A stretch of 64,000 bases of DNA from the NCBI GenBank assembly GCA_026990595.1, contig JALXCZ010000013.1, positions 1-64,000 on the forward strand. The letters are read 5' to 3'. Below the pieces are notes generated by a model. It did not search any database, was not told where the DNA came from, and worked only from the letters and a program-made list of their open reading frames with translations. This document shows positions 1 through 9,913 of the stretch, piece after piece. Origin of the DNA: Sulfurovum sp. (GTDB lineage: Bacteria; Campylobacterota; Campylobacteria; Campylobacterales; Sulfurovaceae). Numbering within the stretch: position 1 is the first letter of the stretch; the number at the start of each line of letters is the position of its first letter. Both the position numbers and the translations under genes were made by a program.

Positions 1-209
1 TTTACACGTTCTTTTGCTTCCTGTATATCACTTGATGCCAGTCCAACAACAGTAAAACCCGGCAGACCTTTGGTAAAAGTAGCTTCTACTTCTATGACTT
101 TTGCATTCACCCCTTCGAGTGTCGCACAGGTCAAACGGTTTACAGTCATCTCTTGTTTTACTTTTTGTTTCACTTTTGGTGGTGTACCACTATCTGTTTT
201 TGCATTCAT
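1..209 (-). CDS. ComM/YifB-family Mg-chelatase-like ATPase, N-terminal fragment
   Basis: Reading leftward, about 69 codons are open and run off the window edge. From the second possible start (position 149) the protein begins MTVNRLTCATLEG and continues with VIEVEATFTKGLPGFTVVGLAS, then a stretch resembling the AxxESRERV segment. This is the characteristic N-terminus of the YifB/ComM family (Lon-type S16 fold before a Mg-chelatase AAA+ module), which acts in natural transformation and recombination in some bacteria. The first ATG (209) adds a polar 20-residue leader with no good Shine-Dalgarno; the ATG at 149 fits family length better. The ATPase domain lies outside the window, so only the family call is possible. 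Confidence 0.75.
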   Translation of the reverse strand, partial: MNAKTDSGTPPKVKQKVKQEMTVNRLTCATLEGVNAKVIEVEATFTKGLPGFTVVGLASSDIQEAKERV

Positions 210-246
210 ACTATAATCATGACACAGTTTTTTTATTTGATTCAAA

Positions 247-267
247 AATATGTCAAATTGTCATATT
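247..267. promoter_or_regulatory. 21-bp palindrome in the comM-gdhA divergent region
   Basis: A near-perfect palindrome with arms AATATG and CATATT plus inner CAA/TTG, centred on base 257, lies between the divergent comM-like gene and gdhA. Two TATAAT hexamers (295-300 and 306-311) follow, so the palindrome sits near the -35 region of a gdhA promoter. It could be an operator for a dimeric regulator; no known regulator is assigned. Confidence 0.4.
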
Positions 268-328
268 TTCCAGAATCCGTACAGAGAAATCTTATATAAT
301 AATTATATAATAGATCATAGGAGAAAAC

Positions 329-1681
329 ATGGATCACATTGAACAAACTATTAAATTGGCAAGATCTACCAACTGTCAAGATGACAAAAATTTTTTTCAG
401 GCACTTCAAGAAGTTTTAATTTCCATTAAACCACTAATTGCACAACATCCTGAGTATCTTGATCACAATATTCTTCAGCGTATTATTTATCCCAACAGAG
501 AGATACGTTTTAAAATAGAATGGCTCAATGACAACAATCAAACCCAGGTCAATAACGGATACCGTATTCAATTTAACAATGCTCTGGGTCCCTACAAAGG
601 AGGTGTACGCTTTCACCCTTCTGTAAATCCCGATATCCTAAAATTCCTCGCCTTTGAACAGATCTTTAAAAATGCTATTACCGGACTGCATATAGGAGGA
701 GCGAAGGGCGGTTCTGACTTTGACCCTAAAGGCAAAAGTGACAAGGAGATCATGAAATTTTGTCAAGCTTTTATGACATCTTTTTATAACTCTGTAGGCT
801 CCGATGTCGATATATTGGGCGGAGATATCGGTGTGGGAGAACGTGAAGTGGGTTATCTTTTTGGACAATATAAAATACTGACAAACACGTATGGCAGCAT
901 TATTACTTCTAAGCCTCTCTCTCTTGGAGGAAGCCAAGGGCGTTCTTCTGCTACAGGTTTTGGGCTTATTTATTTTACACAAAAGCTGCTTGAAGACCAA
1001 AATGAGACACTCAAAGGCAAGATCTGCACAATCAGCGGCAGCGGGAACGTTGCCATACATGCAATAGAAAAACTTTATGAAATGGGTGCTGTTCCGGTCA
1101 CCTGCTCTGACTCCAGAGGAGCTATCCATGACAGTAACGGGATTGATCTTGAACTGCTTAAAAAGATCAAACTTGAAAGACGGGCATCTTTGGAATATTA
1201 TGCTATAGAGAGAAAAAATGCTACCTATATTAAGAGGGAGAACTATGATGAGGGGAGCAACTATGTCTGGGAGGTTCCCTGTTTTGCAGCATTCCCCTGT
1301 GCTACACAAAATGAGTTAGGCAAGAAATGTGCACAAACGCTTATAGATAATGATGTAAAGATCATCGCAGAAGGTGCCAATATGCCTACAATGCCTGATG
1401 CCATTGACCTTTTTGTTAAACATAATATTATCTTTGCGCCGGCTAAAGCGGCCAATGCAGGGGGTGTAGCAGTCAGTGTACTGGAGATGAGCCAAAATAA
1501 TTCACTTAACTACTTCTCTGCAGAGGAAGTAGATAAGAAGCTGCAAAATATCATGTCCAATATCTACATACATATTAAAAAGACATGTGATGAATATGAT
1601 CTGGGCATGGATCTTATCTCAGGAGCCAATATCTTAGGCTTTAAACGCGTTGCAGATGCAATGATCGCTCAGGGAGTTTAA
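329..1681 (+). CDS. gdhA: NADP-type glutamate dehydrogenase
   Basis: A full-length 450-residue hexameric-type glutamate dehydrogenase, catalysing reductive amination of 2-oxoglutarate with ammonia. The substrate domain carries GGAKGGSDFDPKGKS with the catalytic lysine at K126 and the GGDIGVGEREVG segment near residues 164-175. The Rossmann nucleotide site is SGSGNVA at about 236-242. The start is supported by AGGAG nine bases upstream. The 3' end overlaps the stop of def by 4 nt in convergent orientation. Length and motifs match the small NADP-specific bacterial enzyme (about 450 aa), not the large NAD enzyme. A palindrome and TATAAT motifs precede it. Confidence 0.97.
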   Translation: MDHIEQTIKLARSTNCQDDKNFFQALQEVLISIKPLIAQHPEYLDHNILQRIIYPNREIRFKIEWLNDNNQTQVNNGYRIQFNNALGPYKGGVRFHPSVNPDILKFLAFEQIFKNAITGLHIGGAKGGSDFDPKGKSDKEIMKFCQAFMTSFYNSVGSDVDILGGDIGVGEREVGYLFGQYKILTNTYGSIITSKPLSLGGSQGRSSATGFGLIYFTQKLLEDQNETLKGKICTISGSGNVAIHAIEKLYEMGAVPVTCSDSRGAIHDSNGIDLELLKKIKLERRASLEYYAIERKNATYIKRENYDEGSNYVWEVPCFAAFPCATQNELGKKCAQTLIDNDVKIIAEGANMPTMPDAIDLFVKHNIIFAPAKAANAGGVAVSVLEMSQNNSLNYFSAEEVDKKLQNIMSNIYIHIKKTCDEYDLGMDLISGANILGFKRVADAMIAQGV

Positions 1682-2208
1682 ACAACTCCCTCCTTAAGCT
1701 TTCTTTTCCACTCTTTTTCAAATTTTTTCCGTTTGATATAAGAGAGTTTTTCTATAAAAACTTTACCTTCAAGATGATCTATCTCATGCTGCATTGCAAT
1801 AGCTAGGAAATCATCATCTTCTATCGTTTCTTTATTTCCATCTCTGTCATAGTATTCTACTCTCACATGCTTGGCACGCTCTATATCTTCATAAAACCCC
1901 GGTATAGAGAGACAACCTTCCTGAAACTTCTCTTTTCCATCTGCCTCAATGATCACAGGATTAATCATTTCAAGCGTATTCTCCTTGGGTTGACTCTCAT
2001 TGCCCTCTTTCTCTTCAAGCGGAATATTGATGATCAAGGCTCTCAAATCTACTCCTACCTGAATCGCAGCAAGTCCTACACCGTTCTTGGCGATCATTGT
2101 ATCGTACATGTCATCCAGCAGATCATGCAATGCACCGTCAAAAGATACTACCTCTTTTGAAATAAGTTTCAGTCTTCTGTCAGGATAGACAACAATTTCT
2201 CTAAGCAT
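1678..2208 (-). CDS. def: peptide deformylase
   Basis: A 176-residue metalloprotease that removes the N-formyl group from nascent proteins. All three family motifs are present: GVGLAAIQ (43-50), EGCLS (97-101, metal ligand C99) and HEIDH (141-145, ligands H141 and H145, catalytic E142). A short acidic and Gln-rich insertion (about 66-78) separates motifs 1 and 2. It is the third gene of the tig-clpP-def cluster, 15 nt after clpP, grouping three functions that act on new or misfolded polypeptides. Its own AGGAT Shine-Dalgarno is visible. Confidence 0.97.
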   Translation of the reverse strand: MLREIVVYPDRRLKLISKEVVSFDGALHDLLDDMYDTMIAKNGVGLAAIQVGVDLRALIINIPLEEKEGNESQPKENTLEMINPVIIEADGKEKFQEGCLSIPGFYEDIERAKHVRVEYYDRDGNKETIEDDDFLAIAMQHEIDHLEGKVFIEKLSYIKRKKFEKEWKRKLKEGVV

Positions 2209-2223
2209 TCTTTTCTATCCTAT

Positions 2224-2811
2224 TTATGAAAAACTTTTCGTTAATACTTTATCAATAAGACCATATTCAACAGCTTCCTTGGAAGACATAAAGTTATCAC
2301 GCTCTGTATCTTTCTCTATCTGCTTTGGCTTTTTCCCAGTCTTCTCCGCCAAGATCTCATTGAGTGTATCTTTGAGTCTTTGTATCTCCTGAGCCTGTAT
2401 CTGGATGTCAGTTGACTGTCCCTGTGCTCCACCTGAAGGCTGATGGATCATAATACGGGCATGAGGCAGGGCATAGCGCTTTCCTTTTGTACCTGAAGCT
2501 AACAAAAATGCACCCATAGAGGCTGCCTGCCCGATGCAGATTGTTACAATATCAGGCTTAATGTAATTCATTGTATCGAACATAGAAAGTCCAGAAGTGA
2601 TCACTCCACCCGGTGAATTGATATAGAAATAAATATCTTTATCGGGATCCTGTGCCTCAAGGAACAGCATCTGTGCCACAATGGATGAAGCTACCTGGTC
2701 ATTCACCTCTCCACTCAGCATAATGATACGGTCTTTCAAAAGACGTGAATAGATATCGTAAGATCTTTCACCTCTGCCTGTCTGCTCTACAACATATGGA
2801 ATATAACTCAT
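2224..2811 (-). CDS. clpP: ATP-dependent Clp protease proteolytic subunit
   Basis: A 195-residue cytoplasmic serine protease that forms a tetradecameric barrel and works with Clp ATPases. The catalytic triad is at the canonical positions: S98 in [10 protein letters not shown]123 in MIHQPSGG and D172 in TERDNF. It lies downstream of tig (152-nt gap, long enough for an independent promoter) and 15 nt upstream of def. An AAAGG Shine-Dalgarno precedes the ATG. The order tig-clpP-def matches the coupling of folding, degradation and N-terminal processing. Confidence 0.98.
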   Translation of the reverse strand: MSYIPYVVEQTGRGERSYDIYSRLLKDRIIMLSGEVNDQVASSIVAQMLFLEAQDPDKDIYFYINSPGGVITSGLSMFDTMNYIKPDIVTICIGQAASMGAFLLASGTKGKRYALPHARIMIHQPSGGAQGQSTDIQIQAQEIQRLKDTLNEILAEKTGKKPKQIEKDTERDNFMSSKEAVEYGLIDKVLTKSFS

Positions 2812-2963
2812 AATCTGCCTTTGTTAGTATATAGAACCCTCTGAATAACCTAAGTATTCACAAAGTGTTCTATAGTTAAATAGATTGTCAAAATCAACCC
2901 AAATATACATTAAAATAGTTAACAAGCGGCAATACCTGCTACCTGTTATTCACGCTTTGCTAT

Positions 2964-4253
2964 CTAACTGTCAAGCCCTAAAAGTTTACCGAAAAGTTTA
3001 TCTTCTATCATTCCCATTTTTACTGCTGGGAGAAGATTGTTCTCTTGATAATACTTGATCACCTGCTGCGGATCTTGTCCACTCATCATTGCTTCATAGT
3101 AGATTGCCTGAGAGACTTCCTGATCATCCACATTGATTGCTTCTTTTTTCGCCAATGCATCTACGATAAAGGTTGCTTTAACTGAATTCTCCGCCTCTTC
3201 TCTTACCTCATCACGAAGTGCTTCTACCTTTTCAGGATTCTCTTGATATACCTTAAGTTCTTCTTCTTTCATCTCTCTTGCTTTGGCATTGATCTTTGCA
3301 TCGATCTCCTGTTCAACAATATTATGTGGCAATGCAAAGTCAAAATGTTTTACCAAAGCTTCAATCAGTTCGGGTTTTAACTTTTCATTATAGACTTTTG
3401 AAGTCTTCTCTGAAACGATCTGCTCTTTGAGCTTCTCTTTAAGTGTATCAAGTGTTGCCTTTTCATCAGAAAGAAGTTTTTGTGCCAATGCATCATCAAG
3501 CTCAGCCTCTTTTTGCTCCTGGATCTCATGAAGTGTTACTTTGAATGTTGCCTCTTTCCCTGCAAGATCCGCTGACTGATACTCTTTGGGGAATGTGACG
3601 ACTACATCTTTTTGCTCATCATATTTCATACCGATGATCTGCTCTTCAAACCCAGGGATGAACTGTCCCGAACCGATCTTAAGGTTGAATTTTTCGGCTT
3701 TCCCACCATCAAATGCTACACCGTCCACAAAACCTTCAAAATCAATCAGTGTCATATCACCATCTTTTACTGCTCTTTTTCTTTTTATCTTCTCAAATGG
3801 TGCATTTTGTGAAGCAATTTCTTTAAGCTTTTCATCCACTTCTTTTGCTGTAGCTGTCGGTTTTTTAAATGTTGGAACTGCCTTCTCATACCCTTCTGCC
3901 TTCACATCCGGTCTTAAAGAGAGTTCAAGTTCTACTTCGATCTTATCCTCTTTTTTATCATACTTCTTAAAGATAGGCTCACCAATGATGTCTGCAGCAT
4001 TGATTCCTGCTTCAGCAATTCCCATATCCATAAGTGCTTTAAGTGCTTCAGACTCTGCATCCTGTCTCAGTTTGTCGCCATGAAGTTTCTTGACAATATG
4101 TGGAGGTACTTTACCCTGCCTGAACCCGTCTACTTTCATCTGTTTCCCGGCTTCACGTGCCAATCTATCAATATTTGCTTCAATTACACTGTTCTCAACA
4201 GCCCCACTTACCAATATATTGGCATCATCAATTTTCTTTACTGTAACTTTCAC
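2964..4253 (-). CDS. tig: trigger factor, ribosome-associated chaperone
   Basis: A 429-residue three-domain chaperone. The N-terminal ribosome-docking motif GFRQGKVP is at 43-50. A central FKBP-type peptidyl-prolyl isomerase domain (about 150-240, with VDFEGFVDG-like and GFEEQIIGM segments) and a Lys/Glu-rich alpha-helical C-terminal domain follow. It binds at the ribosomal exit tunnel. The start codon is GTG, preceded by AAAGGA. It is divergent from mutY across a 90-nt AT-rich gap and heads the tig-clpP-def cluster. Confidence 0.97.
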   Translation of the reverse strand: MKVTVKKIDDANILVSGAVENSVIEANIDRLAREAGKQMKVDGFRQGKVPPHIVKKLHGDKLRQDAESEALKALMDMGIAEAGINAADIIGEPIFKKYDKKEDKIEVELELSLRPDVKAEGYEKAVPTFKKPTATAKEVDEKLKEIASQNAPFEKIKRKRAVKDGDMTLIDFEGFVDGVAFDGGKAEKFNLKIGSGQFIPGFEEQIIGMKYDEQKDVVVTFPKEYQSADLAGKEATFKVTLHEIQEQKEAELDDALAQKLLSDEKATLDTLKEKLKEQIVSEKTSKVYNEKLKPELIEALVKHFDFALPHNIVEQEIDAKINAKAREMKEEELKVYQENPEKVEALRDEVREEAENSVKATFIVDALAKKEAINVDDQEVSQAIYYEAMMSGQDPQQVIKYYQENNLLPAVKMGMIEDKLFGKLLGLDS

Positions 4254-4331
4254 TACAATCCTTTGTATGTTTATAATTCCGTGATTTTATCTAAAATTTA
4301 ATAAGAAACGAATATTAAGTAAAAATATGGA

Positions 4332-4337
4332 TATAAT
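4332..4337 (+). promoter_or_regulatory. TATAAT -10 box placed for a leaderless mutY transcript
   Basis: A perfect TATAAT lies exactly 6 nt before the mutY ATG (4344), with CCGCCT between and no purine-rich Shine-Dalgarno. A sigma-70 polymerase using this box would start at or next to the A of ATG. Two other genes in the window show the same geometry. Confidence 0.55.
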
Positions 4338-4343
4338 CCGCCT

Positions 4344-5297
4344 ATGAAACAAACCCATCAACTTATCCAAAAATGGTATAAAGATCACGGAAGAGTTGAT
4401 CTTCCATGGCGTACGACTAATGATCCCTATCACATTTATCTGAGTGAAGTTATGCTTCAGCAGACACAAGTCAAGACAGTCCTTGAACGTTATTATTTTC
4501 CTTTTTTAAAAAAGTTTCCTACCCTAAAAAAATTAGGGAATGCACCACTGGATGATGTATTAAAAATGTGGGAAGGTCTGGGATACTATAATCGCGCTAA
4601 AAACTTACATAAAACTGCGGGAGCGGTAAATGAATTACCTTCGGATATAGACGCATTGATCAAGCTCCCTGGTATAGGAAAAAATACTGCCCATGCAGTC
4701 GCAACATTTGCATTCAAAAAACCTGTACCCATTATGGAAGCCAATGTGAAGCGTATCCTCTGTCGTCTGAATAAACTTAAAACACCTACAGACAAAACAC
4801 TTTGGGAAATAGCCTATAATTTAGTAGATAAAGAAAATCCTTTTGAGTACAATCAGGCTATGATGGACTTAGGCGCTATCCTTTGTACGCCAAAAGATCC
4901 ACGGTGCAAAGTTTGTCCTCTATGTGATATTTGTCAAGGAAAAGATGAGCCTACGCTCTACCCTAGGAAGAAAAAGCATGTGGTATCTACACGTGAACAG
5001 AATATTATGATTTCAGTTTATAATGACAAACTCTCCCTCACGCAGAGAAGCGGCAAATTTCTCCATGGGCTCTGGGGATTTCCTTCTCTTGATGTACCCC
5101 TGTGTGCTTCAGAGTACATTGGTGATGTATCCCATGCCTATACACATTTTAAACTAAAGTGTAAAGTCTACGTCTATAATGCGCCTAACAAGAAAGAAGA
5201 ACACTATTTTACTATAGCACAGATACAAAAGCTGGCTATCTCAAAAGTGGATGATAAAATAGTTAAATTGTATTTAGATACAATACAGACATATTAA
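4344..5297 (+). CDS. mutY: A/G-specific adenine DNA glycosylase
   Basis: A 317-residue base-excision-repair enzyme that removes adenine mispaired with 8-oxoguanine. Visible are [10 protein letters not shown] with catalytic E35, the helix-hairpin-helix LPGIGKNTA (108-116), the [4Fe-4S] ligands at C181, C188, C191 and C197 in the C-x6-C-x2-C-x5-C pattern, and a short NUDIX-like 8-oxoG recognition domain (about 215-317). The segment equivalent to the E. coli D138 site reads MEANVKRIL, with Glu132 where Asp is expected. The start has no Shine-Dalgarno but a TATAAT box 6 nt upstream. folE follows 14 nt later. Confidence 0.95.
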   Translation: MKQTHQLIQKWYKDHGRVDLPWRTTNDPYHIYLSEVMLQQTQVKTVLERYYFPFLKKFPTLKKLGNAPLDDVLKMWEGLGYYNRAKNLHKTAGAVNELPSDIDALIKLPGIGKNTAHAVATFAFKKPVPIMEANVKRILCRLNKLKTPTDKTLWEIAYNLVDKENPFEYNQAMMDLGAILCTPKDPRCKVCPLCDICQGKDEPTLYPRKKKHVVSTREQNIMISVYNDKLSLTQRSGKFLHGLWGFPSLDVPLCASEYIGDVSHAYTHFKLKCKVYVYNAPNKKEEHYFTIAQIQKLAISKVDDKIVKLYLDTIQTY

Positions 5298-5311
5298 TAT
5301 TGGAATTGATG

Positions 5312-5890
5312 ATGAACAAAAAAGAAGAATTTAAACAAGCTGTCACAAAAATACTGGAACTTCTAGGGGAGGATCCTAAGCGCGAAGGACTCATTAAAAC
5401 ACCAAGCCGTGTAGCCAAAGCACTACAGTTTCTTACAGAGGGGTATGACCAAGACCCTGAAGAGATACTCAATCAGGCACTTTTTACCACCTCTAACGAT
5501 GAGATGGTCTTGGTACGTGACATAGAATTTTACTCAATGTGTGAACACCATATGCTGCCCATCATCGGGCGTGTACATGTGGCGTACATCCCAGATGGTA
5601 AAGTCGTAGGACTTTCTAAAATTCCTCGTATTGTCAATGTCTATGCCAGACGCCTGCAGATACAAGAGCAGATGACCGAACAGATAGCCGATGCTATTTT
5701 AGGAACCATCAGACCTAAAGGGGTTGCCGTAGTAGTACATGCCCGCCATATGTGTATGGAAATGAGAGGAGTACAGAAGATCAACTCTACGACGGTCAGT
5801 TCTGCCCTTCGCGGACTCTTTAAAAGTGATGAGCGTACCAGAAGTGAGTTCTACAACCTCATCAATACCCCTACTCCTTCCAATTTCTAA
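5312..5890 (+). CDS. folE: GTP cyclohydrolase I
   Basis: About 192 residues; converts GTP to dihydroneopterin triphosphate, the first step of folate synthesis. The motifs [11 protein letters not shown] (zinc Cys and His), GLSKIPRIV and [12 protein letters not shown] (second zinc Cys) are all present. Upstream in frame are TTG (5300) and two consecutive ATGs (5309, 5312); the GGAA at 5302 is best spaced for the ATG at 5312. It follows mutY by 14 nt and probably shares its transcript. Length is close to the usual 190-220 aa. Confidence 0.96.
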   Translation: MNKKEEFKQAVTKILELLGEDPKREGLIKTPSRVAKALQFLTEGYDQDPEEILNQALFTTSNDEMVLVRDIEFYSMCEHHMLPIIGRVHVAYIPDGKVVGLSKIPRIVNVYARRLQIQEQMTEQIADAILGTIRPKGVAVVVHARHMCMEMRGVQKINSTTVSSALRGLFKSDERTRSEFYNLINTPTPSNF

Positions 5891-5891
5891 A

Positions 5892-6281
5892 CTATTGTTT
5901 CAGCAACCAGGAGAGGGCTTTTTCTCTCTCTTTAAAGAATTTTGATTTCCCTTTCATCAGGTGACTCATCATTTTTACAGAAAGCTCTTCCCATTTTTTA
6001 TTACCGACAATAGCCATTTTATCAAACGCATTACGATGCTTAAGTCCAAATTTCATATCATCCCAGCCTGCCAAAAGTTCCCAGCCTGTAAAATCTCTCA
6101 TATCTACCAAGAGATCAACTTCCAGTCCTTTTGCTTCTTTCAGAGCTTTATCGATCATCGGAACAAAAGTCTTATAATCCTCATGTGTCAACTTCCCGAG
6201 CATAGAGAGTTCTACAAACACTTTTTTTTTCGTTCTTTTGATAGCAATACTTATTCCATGTTCTTTTATTGTTTTTGCCAT
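5892..6281 (-). CDS. SpoIIAA-like (STAS-related) protein
   Basis: A 129-residue soluble protein of the SpoIIAA-like type (DUF3478-like), with alternating strands and helices: IAIKRTKKKVFVELSMLGKLTHEDY, then LLVDMRDFTGWE and KMAIVGNKKW. These resemble membrane-attached STAS-like domains whose role is not well defined. No signal peptide or transmembrane segment is seen. It is convergent with folE (1-nt gap) and has its own AAAGGA Shine-Dalgarno. Family assignment rests on overall pattern; no function can be given. Confidence 0.75.
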   Translation of the reverse strand: MAKTIKEHGISIAIKRTKKKVFVELSMLGKLTHEDYKTFVPMIDKALKEAKGLEVDLLVDMRDFTGWELLAGWDDMKFGLKHRNAFDKMAIVGNKKWEELSVKMMSHLMKGKSKFFKEREKALSWLLKQ

Positions 6282-6408
6282 AGTGTATCCTTTTATTTAA
6301 ATATATATACTTTACTATTATAGCACAGTCAGAGCTTGGCACAAATCAAGTGAACATAATCTAACTAGGAGTATAATTCTCCTCTTTATAAATCTGTTTT
6401 TATGTTAG

Positions 6409-7698
<1,290 letters not shown>

Positions 7699-7751
7699 TA
7701 AGGGCAACCCCCACATACATATGCTAGAAATATACAACACAAAGGAAAGTT

Positions 7752-8723
7752 ATGGGAATGGATAGTTTAATAGGCGGTACCATCTGGGATGAGTACAGCC
7801 AAAAAGTAACCGATTTGATGAATAACCCGCAAAATATGGGTGAGATTACGGAAGAACAGGCCAAAGAGATGGGCGCCACACTCATTGTCGCTGATTTTGG
7901 TGCGGAGAGTTGTGGAGATGCCGTAAGACTCTACTGGGCAGTTGATCCTAAAACCGATAAAATTTTAGAGTCTAAATTTAAAAGCTTTGGATGCGGTACC
8001 GCTATCGCAAGTTCAGACACTATGGCAGAGCTTTGTAAAGGCAAAACTGTCGATGAAGCAGTAAAGATCACCAACATCGATGTAGAAAAAGCGATGCGTG
8101 ATACACCGGACACCCCTGCTGTGCCGCCACAGAAAATGCACTGTTCAGTGATGGCATATGATGTCATCAAAAAAGCAGCAGCACAATACAAAGGTGTGGA
8201 TATGGAAAGCTTTGAAGAGGAGATCATTGTCTGTGAATGTGCCCGTGTTTCTCTCTCTACACTGAGAGAGGTAATCCGTCTGAATGACCTTACAACGGTT
8301 GAACAGATCACTGACTACACCAAAGCCGGTGCTTTTTGTAAATCATGTATCCGCCCTGGAGGACATGAAGAGAAAGATATCTATCTAGTCGATCTTCTTG
8401 AAGAGTATGAAAAAGAGAAAATAGCAACGGCGGCAGATGCCTCTGCTTCAGGAGAAAATTTGGATTTTGCTCAAATGACCGTTGTTCAGAAACTCAAGAC
8501 TGTAGACAAAGTGATCGATGAAAATATCCGTCAAATGCTTATTATGGACGGTGGAGATATGGAGATTTTAGACATTAAAGAAAATGGACAGCATATCGAT
8601 ATATATATAAGATATTTAGGTGCCTGTAACGGCTGTGCCAGCTCAAGTACTGGTACACTTTTTGCTATCGAAAACATTCTCAAAGAAAAAATTGATGAGA
8701 ACATCAGAGTATTACCTATCTAA
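7752..8723 (+). CDS. nifU: Fe-S cluster scaffold NifU (three-domain form)
   Basis: A 323-residue modular scaffold. An IscU-like domain has cluster cysteines C54, C81 and C131. A central BFD-like [2Fe-2S] domain has C161, C163, C196 and C199. A C-terminal Nfu domain has CNGC (C292, C295). Full modularity as in Azotobacter NifU is kept. It follows nifS by 53 nt with AAAGGA before the ATG; a second ATG two codons in is also possible. A strong terminator follows, closing the nifS-nifU unit. It probably supplies clusters for the psr proteins, MutY and NrdB-dependent metabolism. Confidence 0.96.
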   Translation: MGMDSLIGGTIWDEYSQKVTDLMNNPQNMGEITEEQAKEMGATLIVADFGAESCGDAVRLYWAVDPKTDKILESKFKSFGCGTAIASSDTMAELCKGKTVDEAVKITNIDVEKAMRDTPDTPAVPPQKMHCSVMAYDVIKKAAAQYKGVDMESFEEEIIVCECARVSLSTLREVIRLNDLTTVEQITDYTKAGAFCKSCIRPGGHEEKDIYLVDLLEEYEKEKIATAADASASGENLDFAQMTVVQKLKTVDKVIDENIRQMLIMDGGDMEILDIKENGQHIDIYIRYLGACNGCASSSTGTLFAIENILKEKIDENIRVLPI

Positions 8724-8730
8724 TTTCCAA

Positions 8731-8765
8731 AGGGCGTATAGATGATCACCTATACGCCCTCTTTT
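8731..8765 (+). terminator. rho-independent terminator after nifU
   Basis: A perfect 11-bp stem (AGGGCGTATAG with CTATACGCCCT, 8731-8741 and 8750-8760) with an 8-nt loop is followed by CTTTT. It begins 7 nt after the nifU stop. Confidence 0.85.
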
Positions 8766-8809
8766 ATAAACAATCTTTTACAGGACTATAATATGAAAGG
8801 CTATCACTT

Positions 8810-9895
8810 ATGGTAAATAAAGAACAAATTCAGGAAAAACTTACTCAGGTTATTTACCCCGGATTTAAAAAAAATATTGTTGATTTTGGTTTTATACAGG
8901 AGATCACTGTACAAAACAGCGTGGTTTCCATCCTTTTGGACATCCCTTCTGCTGCGCCGGAAATAGAGACCCAACTTCGTGAAGAAATCAGCAAACGGCT
9001 CTCGTTTTTAGGGGACATTAGGATAGAACTTTCCATTACAAAACCAAAAATGCCAAGAGAAACCAGTTCTAACGGCAAAAATGTACTGCCAAATATTCAA
9101 AATTTTGTCATGGTAAGCTCTGGAAAGGGTGGCGTAGGAAAATCAACAACTACAGTCAACCTTGCTATTGCACTTGCACAGCAGGGCAAACGTGTAGGAC
9201 TTCTGGATGCCGATATTTATGGACCAAATATTCCCAGAATGATGGGGATAGAGGGTGAACAGCCTGTTTTTCTTGGAAAAACAATCAAACCGATTTTGGC
9301 ACACAATGTTAAAGTAATGTCCATTGGTTCCTTAGTAGAAAGAGGTGCCTCACTCATCTGGAAAGGAGCCATGGTCACACAGGCGATAGAGCAAATGCTT
9401 GAAGATATCAAATGGGGTAGTCTGGATGTACTGCTTTTTGATATGCCTCCCGGTACGGGGGATGCCCAGCTTGCATTGGCACAAAGCCTTCCTGTTACGT
9501 CCGGTGTCTGTGTCACTACCCCTCAGAAAGTAGCACTGGACGATACCATTCGCAGTATGGATATGTTTACACAGCTACATATTCCTATTGCCGGTATCGT
9601 AGAGAACATGAGTGGATTCATTTGCCCTGACAGCGGTAAAGAATACGATATTTTCGGCAAAGGAACCACGCAGCCTCTTGCAGATGCCTACCAGACAGAA
9701 GTCTTGGGAGAAGTACCCATAGAACCTGCCATAAGAGAGGGAGGAGACAGCGGTCTGCCTATTATGGTTTTAGCTCCAAAGTGTGAAACATCCAAACGCT
9801 ACCAGGATATGGCCAATAAACTTTGGAAAAAACTGCTTGAAGTCAATGAAGAGGGTGGAGTCAATAACGAAACCATCCAACCTACTATTTTTTAA
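8810..9895 (+). CDS. mrp: Mrp/ApbC-type P-loop ATPase, Fe-S cluster carrier
   Basis: A 361-residue protein with an N-terminal MIP18/DUF59-like domain (1-80) and a MinD-type ATPase. The deviant Walker A is GKGGVGKST (105-113). The DADIYGPN and DMPPGTGDAQL (Walker B region) segments are present. The family uses ATP to load or transfer [4Fe-4S] clusters. The usual CxxC cluster motif reads ICPDSG, so the second cysteine is serine. It has its own TATAAT and AAAGG upstream and is convergent with psrB2. Position beside nifU and the psr genes fits Fe-S delivery. Confidence 0.93.
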   Translation: MVNKEQIQEKLTQVIYPGFKKNIVDFGFIQEITVQNSVVSILLDIPSAAPEIETQLREEISKRLSFLGDIRIELSITKPKMPRETSSNGKNVLPNIQNFVMVSSGKGGVGKSTTTVNLAIALAQQGKRVGLLDADIYGPNIPRMMGIEGEQPVFLGKTIKPILAHNVKVMSIGSLVERGASLIWKGAMVTQAIEQMLEDIKWGSLDVLLFDMPPGTGDAQLALAQSLPVTSGVCVTTPQKVALDDTIRSMDMFTQLHIPIAGIVENMSGFICPDSGKEYDIFGKGTTQPLADAYQTEVLGEVPIEPAIREGGDSGLPIMVLAPKCETSKRYQDMANKLWKKLLEVNEEGGVNNETIQPTIF

Positions 9896-9913
9896 TGCAT
9901 ATTCTGGGGTTAA

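Noticed and set aside
638-1309. 223-residue frame antisense to gdhA
   Set aside because: A shadow of a strongly conserved gene, with no ribosome site and no recognisable domain.
3586-4083. 165-residue frame antisense to tig
   Set aside because: Ser/Pro-rich composition reflects the Lys/Glu-rich trigger factor on the other strand; no independent support.
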